Below are positions 9,101 through 17,648 of a DNA stretch of 41,083 bases, piece after piece. The notes under the pieces are model-generated. The model ran no database searches, was not told where the DNA came from, and was given only the letters and a program-made list of their open reading frames with translations. Origin of the DNA: an uncultured Lentisphaeria bacterium (lineage in GTDB: Bacteria; Verrucomicrobiota; Lentisphaeria; Oligosphaerales; Oligosphaeraceae). The stretch covers positions 1 to 41,083 of the forward strand of contig CALZPA010000003.1 of assembly GCA_945827525.1 (NCBI GenBank), in the 5' to 3' direction. Each line of letters opens with the position of its first letter. Positions within the stretch are counted from its first letter, which is position 1. A program made the translations under genes and the position numbers.

Positions 9101-10768
9101 GATGAGGACATTGTTGCGGAAGAGCTGCTGTGAGAAGTCCTGGAAGACGGACCTGGCGTCGGAGCGTGTGGCCTTGGCGTGTGAGAAGCGTGCGCGGTAT
9201 TCGGTTTCGGCGTTGCCGCTGGTGATGGTGAAGGTGAGTTCGGCGATGAGTTCGTCGGCGCCTTCGCTGAGGATGGCGTCCTGGTCTTTGCCGATGGCGT
9301 TGCCGGCGGTGGCCTTGAGTCGTGGGGTGGTGCCGTAGAGAGCGAGGCAGATGGCGTCGAGGATGCTGGACTTGCCGGCGCCGGTGGGGCCGGCGATGAG
9401 GAAGATGCCGGAGGAGAAGGCGGGGGCGGTGAAGTCGATGGTGGTTTCGCCGTAGAGGGAGTTGACGTTTTTGATGAGGAGTCGCCGGAAGCGGAGGACG
9501 GCGCCTTCGGCGGGCGTGTCGGCGTCGGCTTTCTCGTGTGTGTGGCTGGGGTCGAGGACTTGGCTTTGCGCCTCGAGATAGAGCCGGGTGAGGGTTTGGC
9601 GCTGGGGCTCGTCGGGGAATTTGCCGCTGTGGGCGAGATAGTCGCTGAAGACGTCGAGGGGGGTGAGCTCATTGAGGCCGGCCTTGAGTACGGGGGCGGT
9701 CTCGGGGCGTTCCTGTGTCTGGGTGAGGCGGACTTCAGGGCGGAGCAGGGAGAGGGGGGAGCCGACGAACTCCTGCTGGAGCTCGATGAACCAGTGGGGG
9801 CGTGGGGTGGCGTCGACGAAGACGGGCTTGACCCAGAGCTCCTGGCCGGTTTTGCGGAGGTCGTCGAGCTGCTGGCGGAGCTCCTGGAGGTTGCCTAGGA
9901 CGACTCGCATGGTGTGGAAGCAGTCGTCGGGGAGGGGGATGGTCTTCGGGTCGGAGAGGTTGCCGGTGTCGAGGATGGAGAAGGATGGCGTGACGGCGTT
10001 CTCGCGGATGGTCATGGGGAGGAGTGCGCCGGCGTAGCGCCAGTTGTTGTGTCCGGCGATGGTCTGCGGGCTGTGGATGTGTCCGAGGGCGAGGTAGTCG
10101 AAGGGGGGGAAGGCGGTGACGTCGACGGCGTCGAGGGTGCCGATGGCATGGTGGTCGGCGTCGGCGTCGCTGGCGAAGGCGCTGCCGATGGCGTGGAGGT
10201 GTCCCATGGCGATGATGGGGATGGCGCGGTCGCCGCGGCGACGGACGGCGAGGCTATGGAGCTGGCGGTAGTGTTCGACGATGCCTCTGGCGAGGGCGGC
10301 GGTCTGCTCGCGGGTGGTCTCGCCCTCTGGGGAGGCGTCGCGGACATCGCGGGAACGGAGGAAGGGCGCGGCGCAGACGATGGCCTGCGGGGCGTCGTCG
10401 GGACCCAGGGACACGATTTCCGGCGAGAGGTTCTGACGGTCGACGGTGGCGATGACGTGAATGTCCATGAGCCGGAGGAGGTGCTGCGGCGCGGCGAGGA
10501 AGGAGGGGCTGTCGTGGTTGCCGGCGATGACGACGACCTGGCGGCAGCCGGCCCGCTGCAGGCGGACGAGGAGGCTGTAGTAGAGCTCCTGAGACTCGTT
10601 GGAGGGTGAGCCGTTGTCGAAGATGTCGCCGGTGAGGAGGGCGGCCTGGACGTCCAGGGCGGCGACGTGTTCGACGAGGTGGTCGAACACGCGGCGGAGT
10701 TCGTCATTGCGGCAGTGGCTTTCGAGGTAGGCACCGAGGTGGATGTCGCCGACGTGCAGAATTCTCAT
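6113..10768 (-). CDS. sbcDC: SbcD-SbcC fusion: Mre11-type nuclease domain fused to Rad50-type SMC ATPase
   Basis: N-terminus has the phosphoesterase motifs GDIHLG, GDIFD, GNHDS, GHLH, GHIH; C-terminal part has Walker A GPTGAGKSS, coiled coils, zinc hook CPLC, signature NLSGGE, and LLDEGFGTLDE. One uninterrupted 1551-aa frame. Confidence 0.93.
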   Translation of the reverse strand: MRILHVGDIHLGAYLESHCRNDELRRVFDHLVEHVAALDVQAALLTGDIFDNGSPSNESQELYYSLLVRLQRAGCRQVVVIAGNHDSPSFLAAPQHLLRLMDIHVIATVDRQNLSPEIVSLGPDDAPQAIVCAAPFLRSRDVRDASPEGETTREQTAALARGIVEHYRQLHSLAVRRRGDRAIPIIAMGHLHAIGSAFASDADADHHAIGTLDAVDVTAFPPFDYLALGHIHSPQTIAGHNNWRYAGALLPMTIRENAVTPSFSILDTGNLSDPKTIPLPDDCFHTMRVVLGNLQELRQQLDDLRKTGQELWVKPVFVDATPRPHWFIELQQEFVGSPLSLLRPEVRLTQTQERPETAPVLKAGLNELTPLDVFSDYLAHSGKFPDEPQRQTLTRLYLEAQSQVLDPSHTHEKADADTPAEGAVLRFRRLLIKNVNSLYGETTIDFTAPAFSSGIFLIAGPTGAGKSSILDAICLALYGTTPRLKATAGNAIGKDQDAILSEGADELIAELTFTITSGNAETEYRARFSHAKATRSDARSVFQDFSQQLFRNNVLISNGKRDFQLKVNELIGLTVDQFTRCVLLAQGSFDAFLKATDDNRAPILSAITGTEVYGRIGAQINSRYAAANDHLADLNRRLGDITLLSPDELEQRQHLLAQQQNTLKTLDDAIASATLHEQNFANAENGQLALQQANERLEQTRQAAEHAQPQRQELADALRAARCQDAFHALQNAQARHDDATQNLRLLDLSLADLRTAAQHADDDLTRLTTHLDDTRRLHDDTLDRFGKARLLDQQLVADTQSLNALTAEMNTIAADQRRDDLAFQDASRSWQRAQHDAQEAQEHLAAHPNDGQLTVCRETWELKRTALVQLEQDIARAQQTLNAKMNERHTAQQRLEQLVQERRKTEAQLQNLLDAQTRTELDRTQLLNGKTHEDIQKDLMAAVRLREYASRVASLDEQRQLLQDGQPCPLCGSTTHPYCSGQTPLETECDKAVANLQNQLERLRHLDDALQKATHDEAGLRTQQAKLKERADHAQSNLNALDNDIKSQQHTLDDSTSRARRAADELSDDIRLRLQTSWTRHDALPPELDRRIAALSTAQQAIARLDEARAAFDSASQRHQTADELRRQRLAALQQHRDDLTAHRDQLQQQRLALTTESNLDEAEKRLRQQLQDALDAREKASQCLAAAQAQLAAATTSRQQLEHQLEQSLLPARTQAQTDFLARLAENALQNENDFLARQRSPEQLQNLQQHLKTLDEQLALDTATRNERQRLLEELRQKLPLDLTRDQNRSTLEQLRLDREQAQNALAATQSLLSADEQNHRHADALLAERQTLADQANLWKLLDDSFGNRNGEKFLRIAQGYTFRALVKLANEHRPLALRRHFTLESDPDTPLALNVIDHFRGDIRRTSRNLSGGESFEVSLALALGLTEMSAISQKARLGNVLLDEGFGTLDERSLDSAIELLMQLRGDADGHADTPQKLVGIISHVDKLRERIDTRLDVSNTNGYGLIAGPGVTHRPTDRPAPKRRKATTRQPRKAQPQLPIEETS

Positions 10769-10888
10769 GGGCTTCCTGGGTGGGTGTGAGGGGAGGGGTG
10801 AGGGGGGGGAAAAGGCGGAAAAAAGCGCCCGGCGCGGCGTGGCGTGGGGCGCTTGCGGAAGGCGTGTCGTGCCGTGCCGTGCCGTGTC

Positions 10889-13072
10889 CTAGCCGAGGAT
10901 GGAGGCGTCGGCGATGACCATGGGGATGGAGTCGAGCGGGAGTCCCTTGAGGACGAGGGAGAAGGGCTGGCGTTCGCTGGCGAGGCGTCGGACGTCGCCG
11001 GTGAGGAGGTTGATGAGGACGGGGTTTTGGATGGGGGTGAAGCCGGGTTCGTCGTAGAGGGTGAAGTCGGCGTCGGGGATGGTTTGGAAGTCGTACTGGA
11101 CGCTGACGGGGAGGTAGTAGGCGCAGAGGAGCTGTCCGTCGTCTCGGGTGAAGAGCTGTTTCCAGACGGCGGTGTCCTCGAGGTGGGGGAGGTTGGCGGT
11201 GAGGGGGAATGAGCGTGCGAGGGAGCAGGAGACCATGCCGTCGATGGGTCGGATGTTGTGCTGGAAGAGGGTGGCGACGTTGGCGAGGGCGTGGTAGGCG
11301 GGCTTGGGGGTGTAGCAGATGCCGTTGAGGATGCCCTGTCTGGCGACATTGAAGGCGCTTTGGGTGGAGTTTGCCATCTGGTAGTCCTTCTGCATCATGT
11401 CGACGACGATGAAGATGGAGGAGAGTTCGAGTCCGAGGGAGAGGTCGATGAGGTAGCGTCGGATGAGCCAGTTGGCCTGTGCCTGGTAGGACTCGCGGAT
11501 GGCGCGGGGCTGCCAGTAGACGCGCGGCGTCCAGTGCGCGAAGCCGCCCTCGCCCTGCCAGATGCTGATGTGGGTGCCGCCGTAGGCGTCGAAGAGTCGT
11601 CGGAGGTAGCGGATGGCGTCGGCGTACTCGACGTCAGGGAGCGGGGAGTAGGAGTGGACGGAGAAGAAGTTGATTTTGGCGAGGATGTCCTTCTGGCGCG
11701 CGAATTCGTCGAGGTACTGGTTTCGATATCCGGAGATGCAGGCGCCGATGGCGGCGTTGGGGATGGCCTTGCGGATTTCGGCCTGTGAGATGTCGATGAG
11801 GGTGGCGTATTCGGCTGGGTCTGACTTCATGGGTCTCCAGAAGCAGTCGATGTTGGTCTCGTTCCAGATTTCGAAGTGGGTGATGCGTCCGCGGAAGTGT
11901 TCGGCGAGGGCGGCGCAGTAGTTTTTCCAGGCCTGGATGCAGGCGTTTCCGAAGTAGAGTGGGACGAAGCCGACGGGCGTCTCGCCGTAGGTGTTGTCCA
12001 TGTAGAGTCGGTTTCCGAAGCCGACGTTGAACCAGGGCTGGATGCCTCTCTTGAGGAGGTTGTCGACGATGGAATCGAGCCAGTCGAAGGTGTAGACGCC
12101 CTTTTCGGTTTCGCACTTGCACCAGCCGGTCTGGACTCGGGCGTGTTTGACGCCGGCGGCCTGGAGCCTGTCGTAGCAGAGTTCGGGCTGATAGAGGTCA
12201 CGGTCGAGGCATTCGAAGCCGATGGAGATGGCGGAGCCGTCGATGTTCTGGGAGGGGATGTGCCTGAGTTTGCCGAGGTACTGGGCGGGGTTGGCCATGG
12301 GGAGCGGCTGAGGCTGTCCGAGGCAGTCGCGGAGGAAGGCGTGGATGGCGTCGGTGATGTCGGGGTAGAGCTGTCGCGGCTTGGAGCCGGGGATCCAGAT
12401 GGCGTGTCCCTGATTGTGGCGTTCGCGGTCATAGAGGTAGGTTCTGACGTCGGCGCCGATGGTGGAGGCGTACTTGGCGAAGTTGTAGGCGGACTCCTTG
12501 GGGACGATGGTGTCGTTGAGGCAGTGGATGAGGAGGATGGGTGAGGAGGTTCGTGTGAGGCAGGCCATGGGGAAGGCGTTGGGCTCGATGGGCTTGCCGG
12601 CGAAGAGCCGCTCATAGCGGAAGGGGAAGAGAGCGGCGTCGGGCTCGGGGTCGGCGATGCCGCTGATGGAGATGGTTCCGCGGACGCGGTTCTGCGCCAT
12701 GCGCAGTCCGGTCATGAGGGCGAGGTGTCCGCCGGCGGAGACGCCGCAGATGAAGATGGGCTTTCCGGCGGTGACGGCGATTTCGGGTGCGAAGGCTCCT
12801 CGGATGAGGAGGTCGGCGGCCTTCAGGCAGTCGTTGCCGCAGGCGGGCCAGGGCGCCTCGGACGAGAGTCGGTAGTCGATGTTGAGGACGATGAGGCCGT
12901 GCTGTGCGAAGTGCTGGGCGATGCCCTCGACGGAGTGTCGGTCGAGCCGGAGCCAGCTGCCGCCATGGATGAGGAGCATCTTGGGAGTGTCGGCGGTGAT
13001 GGGTGTCTCCGGCAGATGCAGGTCGCCGACGCAGGTGGTCGATTCGTTGCTGTAGGTGTAGGGTTTGGCCAT
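10889..13072 (-). CDS. Bifunctional protein: alpha/beta hydrolase (esterase) domain plus GH39-like glycosidase domain
   Basis: N-terminus HGGSW oxyanion motif and GVSAGG nucleophile elbow; C-terminal part has WNETN acid/base motif and SIWQGEGG candidate nucleophile. Boundary near 12298. Confidence 0.82.
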   Translation of the reverse strand: MAKPYTYSNESTTCVGDLHLPETPITADTPKMLLIHGGSWLRLDRHSVEGIAQHFAQHGLIVLNIDYRLSSEAPWPACGNDCLKAADLLIRGAFAPEIAVTAGKPIFICGVSAGGHLALMTGLRMAQNRVRGTISISGIADPEPDAALFPFRYERLFAGKPIEPNAFPMACLTRTSSPILLIHCLNDTIVPKESAYNFAKYASTIGADVRTYLYDRERHNQGHAIWIPGSKPRQLYPDITDAIHAFLRDCLGQPQPLPMANPAQYLGKLRHIPSQNIDGSAISIGFECLDRDLYQPELCYDRLQAAGVKHARVQTGWCKCETEKGVYTFDWLDSIVDNLLKRGIQPWFNVGFGNRLYMDNTYGETPVGFVPLYFGNACIQAWKNYCAALAEHFRGRITHFEIWNETNIDCFWRPMKSDPAEYATLIDISQAEIRKAIPNAAIGACISGYRNQYLDEFARQKDILAKINFFSVHSYSPLPDVEYADAIRYLRRLFDAYGGTHISIWQGEGGFAHWTPRVYWQPRAIRESYQAQANWLIRRYLIDLSLGLELSSIFIVVDMMQKDYQMANSTQSAFNVARQGILNGICYTPKPAYHALANVATLFQHNIRPIDGMVSCSLARSFPLTANLPHLEDTAVWKQLFTRDDGQLLCAYYLPVSVQYDFQTIPDADFTLYDEPGFTPIQNPVLINLLTGDVRRLASERQPFSLVLKGLPLDSIPMVIADASILG

Positions 13073-13165
13073 GGCGTGCGTGGGTTGGATGGAGGTGGGG
13101 GAGAGGCTGCTGCGGCCTGCGCTGTGGTGTGTGTGCAGGCCGCGTTTCGCCAGGCTGTGCGGTGG

Positions 13166-15502
13166 CTATTCCCTGACGACTCGGTTGCCCTGGAGGACGA
13201 TGTTCTGTGAGGTGGTCGGGTCGTAGGTCAGTCCCGGCTTGGGTACCAGGGTGGAGTCGATGTAGATGTTGTTGACGATGCGGATGTTCTGGGCGTGGGT
13301 GATGTGGAAGCCGGCGCGGTAGTCGAGGTTCTTCTTGCGCGGCGTGACGTTGCGGAAGGTGTTGTTGCGGAAGGTGACGTTGCCGGCGGAGGAGATGAAG
13401 GCGATGAGGCCGTAGGTGTCGGTGAAGGTGTTGTTCTCGAAGAGGATGTCGGCGAGGATGGGGTAGAGGGTGCGTTCGGAGGAGGGGTCCTGCTTCATGT
13501 AGACGCCGATGTAGACGTCGCGCGCCTTGCCGTCATTGGAGCAGTTGGTGGGGTTGACGGACTCGAAGGTGCAGTTGCGCACGACGATGTTGCGGGCGCC
13601 GTAGCCCTCGCTCCAGACGTTGAAGGTGTAGCCGGTCTCGATTTTGATGGCGCCCATCTCGGGGTGGCGGAAGCGGCAGTTCTCGACGGTGATGTCGCGG
13701 GCGAGGAGGAGGATGCCTCGGGCGCGGTTGTCGTGGAAGAAGCAGTTGCGGAGGATGACGTTGTGGGAGTCGTAGTCGCCGTTGAACATGATGAAGCCGT
13801 CGTGGGTCTGGTCGGGGACGGGATCCTCGAAGGTGAATTCGCGGATGCCCTTGGCGGCGTCGATGTCCTTGACGGCGACGATGCGCGAGCGGAAGTTGGC
13901 GGGAGAGTAGTCGCCCTGCCGGAGTTCGATGAAGGTCCCGGGCTTGGGTGCGCCGAAGGAGCGGGCGTTCTGGGTGGTGATGGAGTGGGTTCCGGTCTTG
14001 CGGGCGAAGCCGGAGTTGTCGTGGACGTTGAGGCAGTCGTCGGCTCCGAGGCTGAATTCGCAGTCGACCATCTTGAAGAAGCCCTTGGAGTTGGCGATGT
14101 GGCAGTGGTCGGCGGTGCAGGTGATGACGCGCTTGGGGTCGTCCTGGGGGGCTCGGATGTTGACGTTGAGGTACTGCCAGTGGTGCTGGGGGCCGCTGAC
14201 GACCATGGCGTGTCCTGGCGTCGAGAGGATGTTGATGTTCTCGAGGGAGAGGTGGCTGTTGCCGTGCATGGTGATGCAGTTGTAGTGGTAGTAGTAGTGC
14301 TGGAAGCGGTAGAGCTGTCCGGGCTTGAGGGCGCCGGGCTGCTCATGGATGCGGAGCAGGTTGCCGGAGAGCCACTCGTACTTGACCTTGGGCATGGGGC
14401 CGCTCATGGAGCCGATGACGCGCGTGTGGCTGCCCTCGATGCCGACGGAGCGGGTTTTCGGGTCGAAGGAGGAGATGATGGACATGCGGATGTCGCGTCG
14501 CGGGAAGGTGTCGTAGTGGACGAAGCGGAAGTCGAAGCTGCCGTCGTGGACGGCGGCGACCTCGACGAGCGAGGCGAGTGGGTCCTTGTCCCAGTTCCAG
14601 TCGAGATCGAGGTTGCGGACGATGGTTCGCTCGCAGCCGCCGATGTGGAGGAACTGGTTCCAGGTGCGGAGTCCGACGAGCTTGGCGCCCTTGCCGTCGA
14701 GGGTGAAGTCCTTGAAGTCGGTGAGTCGGATGAAGGTGTTGGACTCGCAGCGGTAGGTGCCGGGGGCGAGCTCGAGTCCGGCGGCGTTCTGGGCGCGGCA
14801 GGCGTCGAGGGCCTTGTTGATGGCGGCGGCGTTGTCGTCGTTGTCGGTGGAGAAGCCGAAGTCGGTGGCCTTGAGGATGAGGTTTGAGGCGGGCTTGGGC
14901 GGTTCGACGGTGAATTCGGCGGCGCCGGTGGGGAGGTTGTCGAGGGTTTCGGTGAAGGGCGTTGGGTTGTCGTGGATGGAGACGAAGCGGTCGGCGGGTG
15001 CCTCGAGGATGCGGAAGTCGCTGATGATGGCCTGGCAGCGGTTGTGGCAGTGGACCTGGAAAGCGTAGTCGTCGAGGGGGCCGGTGACGAAGGTGAAGGT
15101 CTGTCGGGTGGGTGTGGCGGTGGGGCCGACGTTCATGCGGAAGGTGTCCTGGTGGGCGGTGGGGTCGGAGATGGGGCGGCAGAGGAAGTGCATGAAGCCG
15201 TTGGCGCCCTCGGGAGCCGTGACCTGGATGGTGAATTCGACGCGGTAGCGGGTGCTGGGCTTGAGGACGCCCTTCTGGGTGCAGAAGAGGAAGTTCCAGG
15301 AGCTGTCGGCGGGGCGGTCGAGGGTGCTGGTCTCGATGGCCTTGTGGGTGTCGTCCGTGAAGCGCGCGTTGCTTCGGAACTGGATGAGGTTGGGGGTGTC
15401 AAGGCCGTCGGCGACGAGGGTGAAGTCGGCGGTGGGCAGGGAGGTCGCGGCGCAGGCCGCCAGGGCGGTCAGGGAGAGTATCGTCAGGGAAAGCTGTCGC
15501 AT
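13166..15502 (-). CDS. Secreted right-handed parallel beta-helix protein, GH110 (alpha-1,3-galactosidase)-like
   Basis: Signal peptide MRQLSLTILSLTALAACAA; beta-helix repeats; FHDNRARGILLLARDITVENCRF, GADDCLNVHDNSG and YGARNIVVRNCTF resemble GH110 enzymes. AAGGAG RBS. Confidence 0.7.
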   Translation of the reverse strand: MRQLSLTILSLTALAACAATSLPTADFTLVADGLDTPNLIQFRSNARFTDDTHKAIETSTLDRPADSSWNFLFCTQKGVLKPSTRYRVEFTIQVTAPEGANGFMHFLCRPISDPTAHQDTFRMNVGPTATPTRQTFTFVTGPLDDYAFQVHCHNRCQAIISDFRILEAPADRFVSIHDNPTPFTETLDNLPTGAAEFTVEPPKPASNLILKATDFGFSTDNDDNAAAINKALDACRAQNAAGLELAPGTYRCESNTFIRLTDFKDFTLDGKGAKLVGLRTWNQFLHIGGCERTIVRNLDLDWNWDKDPLASLVEVAAVHDGSFDFRFVHYDTFPRRDIRMSIISSFDPKTRSVGIEGSHTRVIGSMSGPMPKVKYEWLSGNLLRIHEQPGALKPGQLYRFQHYYYHYNCITMHGNSHLSLENINILSTPGHAMVVSGPQHHWQYLNVNIRAPQDDPKRVITCTADHCHIANSKGFFKMVDCEFSLGADDCLNVHDNSGFARKTGTHSITTQNARSFGAPKPGTFIELRQGDYSPANFRSRIVAVKDIDAAKGIREFTFEDPVPDQTHDGFIMFNGDYDSHNVILRNCFFHDNRARGILLLARDITVENCRFRHPEMGAIKIETGYTFNVWSEGYGARNIVVRNCTFESVNPTNCSNDGKARDVYIGVYMKQDPSSERTLYPILADILFENNTFTDTYGLIAFISSAGNVTFRNNTFRNVTPRKKNLDYRAGFHITHAQNIRIVNNIYIDSTLVPKPGLTYDPTTSQNIVLQGNRVVRE

Positions 15503-15756
15503 GAGGGGGGCTCCTTAAGGAAAAGGGTGGGATGGACATCGGTTCACGAATGTCGCTAATATAGTGGCGGGTCGGGGAAAAATTCAACAGCGTGGGCTTT
15601 TTTTGTGGTCGGAGCCGAAAAAAGGGACGCACGGGACTTGAATTTTCCGGGGAAAAAGCGGATAATGTGGGAAACGCCGCCCGCCGTTTCGAGAATATGG
15701 CTATCCCTGTGTTTTGCGCTGAGATTGGAAGCTGGAGAACAGGAGGAGAAGAGACG

Positions 15757-16479
15757 ATGCCGAGACGACTGTTTGTCTTCACGTTGATTGAGCTGCTCGT
15801 CGTCATTGCCATCATCGCGATTCTGGCGGCGATGCTGCTGCCGGCGCTGTCGAAGGCGCGCGAGAAGGCGCGGTCCATCGCCTGCGTCAACAACCTGAAG
15901 CAGTCCGCCATGTCGTTCCGGCTGTATGCGGACGACTCGGATGAGCGCCCCATGTACAACCGGCAGTGGAACTCGACCTGGATTGGGACGCTGACCGCCG
16001 TCGGCGACTATCTGTCGTCGAAGTATCCGGACGAGGCGGTCTGTCCGGGGCGTCTGCCGATGAAGAACATCAAGGACAACTACCTGGGCTATGGGTGCCG
16101 CGGCACCACCTACACGTCAGGCACCGCCTTAATCTCTGTCGTCGACCCGCCGGGCGGCAGCTCGTACAGCTACTATGTGGTCGGGAACAAGATCAAGGCG
16201 CCGTCCAGCTTCTTCTTCCTCGGCGACTCGCACCGCACGGCGGCGCTGGGCAACACCCACGGCTCGGACAGCAAGGGCTGGCAGTTCACCTTCATCGACA
16301 ACAACAAGAACATGTACCTCATCCCCGCCCACGGCCAGGGCAGCAACTTCTCCTTCTGGGACGGCCATGTCGAGAGCATCAAGACCATCCAGCGCCTCCA
16401 GGAGCTCGCCGAGCTGGAGGGCTACACCGGCACGGCGCAGGCCCTCAACGCCGGCTATTCCACGGTGAAGGCCAAGTGA
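15757..16479 (+). CDS. Pseudopilin-like protein, prepilin-type N-terminus with H-X9-DG domain
   Basis: [40 protein letters not shown]-terminal [12 protein letters not shown] (H-X9-DG); AGGAGG RBS at about 15741. Confidence 0.93.
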   Translation: MPRRLFVFTLIELLVVIAIIAILAAMLLPALSKAREKARSIACVNNLKQSAMSFRLYADDSDERPMYNRQWNSTWIGTLTAVGDYLSSKYPDEAVCPGRLPMKNIKDNYLGYGCRGTTYTSGTALISVVDPPGGSSYSYYVVGNKIKAPSSFFFLGDSHRTAALGNTHGSDSKGWQFTFIDNNKNMYLIPAHGQGSNFSFWDGHVESIKTIQRLQELAELEGYTGTAQALNAGYSTVKAK

Positions 16480-16600
16480 GCGGGGCGGGACAGGCGCCCG
16501 CAAGACAAGAGCCGGAGAGGCCGCACGAGGAGGGCGACATGCCGTCTCGGTGGCCTCCGGAACCATTGTGAAAGAGTCCAGGACGAAGGAGGAAAGGAAG

Positions 16601-17320
16601 ATGATGTGTCGCCACTTTCTGTCATTCACCCTGATCGAGCTGCTCGTGGTGATTGCGATCATCGCGATACTGGCGGCGATGCTGCTGCCGGCGCTGTCGA
16701 AGGCGCGCGAGAAGGCGCGGTCCATCGCCTGCGTCAACAACCTCAAGCAGTGCGGCATGGCCAACCGCCTCTATGCCGACGACTACAGCGAGACGGTCAT
16801 CTTCAACCGCCAGTGGAATTCGACCTGGATTGGCTCGCTGGTGGCGACCGGCTCCTATCTCTCCTCCAGCTATCCCGACGAGGCCGTCTGCCCCGGACGG
16901 CTCCCGATGAAGAACGTCAAGAACAACACCATCGGCTACGGCCATCGAGGTTCCGCCATGGCGCCCAGCAGCTATCAGATCAGCGTCGCCCACGACAACG
17001 GCACCTACAGCTATTTCCTCAAGGGCATGGGCATCAAGGCCCCGTCCCAGTACTTCCTCATCGGCGACTCGCACCGCACCAAGGAGCAGGGAAATCCCAA
17101 CGGTTCCGACAGCAAGGGCTGGCAGTACACCCGCATCGACGTCGACAAGAGCCTCTTCATGGTCCCCGCGCACCACGGCGGCAGCAACTTCTCCTTCTGG
17201 GACGGACATGTCGAGAGCCTCAAGAATGTGCGGAAGCTCCAGGAACTCGCCGAACTCGAGGGCTACACCGGCACCGTCAAGGTCCTCGACGCCTCCCTGA
17301 CCGCCGTCACCGGCAAGTGA
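16601..17320 (+). CDS. Pseudopilin-like protein, H-X9-DG type (paralog of 15757..16479)
   Basis: [62 protein letters not shown] at about 16586. Confidence 0.93.
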   Translation: MMCRHFLSFTLIELLVVIAIIAILAAMLLPALSKAREKARSIACVNNLKQCGMANRLYADDYSETVIFNRQWNSTWIGSLVATGSYLSSSYPDEAVCPGRLPMKNVKNNTIGYGHRGSAMAPSSYQISVAHDNGTYSYFLKGMGIKAPSQYFLIGDSHRTKEQGNPNGSDSKGWQYTRIDVDKSLFMVPAHHGGSNFSFWDGHVESLKNVRKLQELAELEGYTGTVKVLDASLTAVTGK

Positions 17321-17337
17321 CGGCGCCATAGGCCGCC

Positions 17338-17398
17338 GCCGCGCCGCCCAGTCCATCCCTCCTCGCAGGTAGGGAACGGCTGGGGGCGCGGCCTTTTT
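17338..17398 (+). terminator. Rho-independent terminator-like hairpin after second pseudopilin
   Basis: GCCGCGCC-g-CCCAG pairs with CTGGG-GGCGCGGC, followed by TTTTTT. Confidence 0.75.
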
Positions 17399-17532
17399 TG
17401 CCTTCATACATACGCCACGCACGGGGAGAGACGGCTGTTTTTGGGGGAACGGGGACCGTGTGCCTGTGTCGGGAGTGGGGGCTGGAGAGGGGAGTCCGCC
17501 GTGAGGGCGTGATGTCCTGTCAGAATGCGCGA

Positions 17533-17588
17533 ACGGCCCCGCGTCCGCCGTCTCCGAGGGGGGAGCGAGGCGGGCGCGGGGCCGTTTT
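17533..17588. terminator. Hairpin between convergent genes
   Basis: 17-bp stem ACGGCCCCGCGTCCGCC/GGCGGGCGCGGGGCCGT with one G-U pair, then TTT on + strand. Confidence 0.6.
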
Positions 17589-17648
17589 CCGCGCGGGCTG
17601 GCGAGTCGCGTCAGCTACGGGCGGGGTGGAGGCGGAGTCCGTCGGTCA

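Noticed and set aside
7193-9133. 646-aa + strand ORF antisense to SbcC
   Set aside because: E/G/V-rich antisense of coiled-coil codons, no motifs.
10863-10888. CGTGC pentamer run (GTCGTGCCGTGCCGTGCCGTGTC) just downstream of a stop codon
   Set aside because: Only about three to four short units; likely simple-sequence slippage, with no evidence of phase-variable function outside a coding region.
13295-14887. 530-aa + strand ORF
   Set aside because: Antisense of the beta-helix protein; V/G/D/E-rich low-complexity translation.
3711-15580. Shared GGTCGGGGAAAA string at about 3713 and about 15570
   Set aside because: Only two short copies in different contexts; insufficient to call a regulatory motif.
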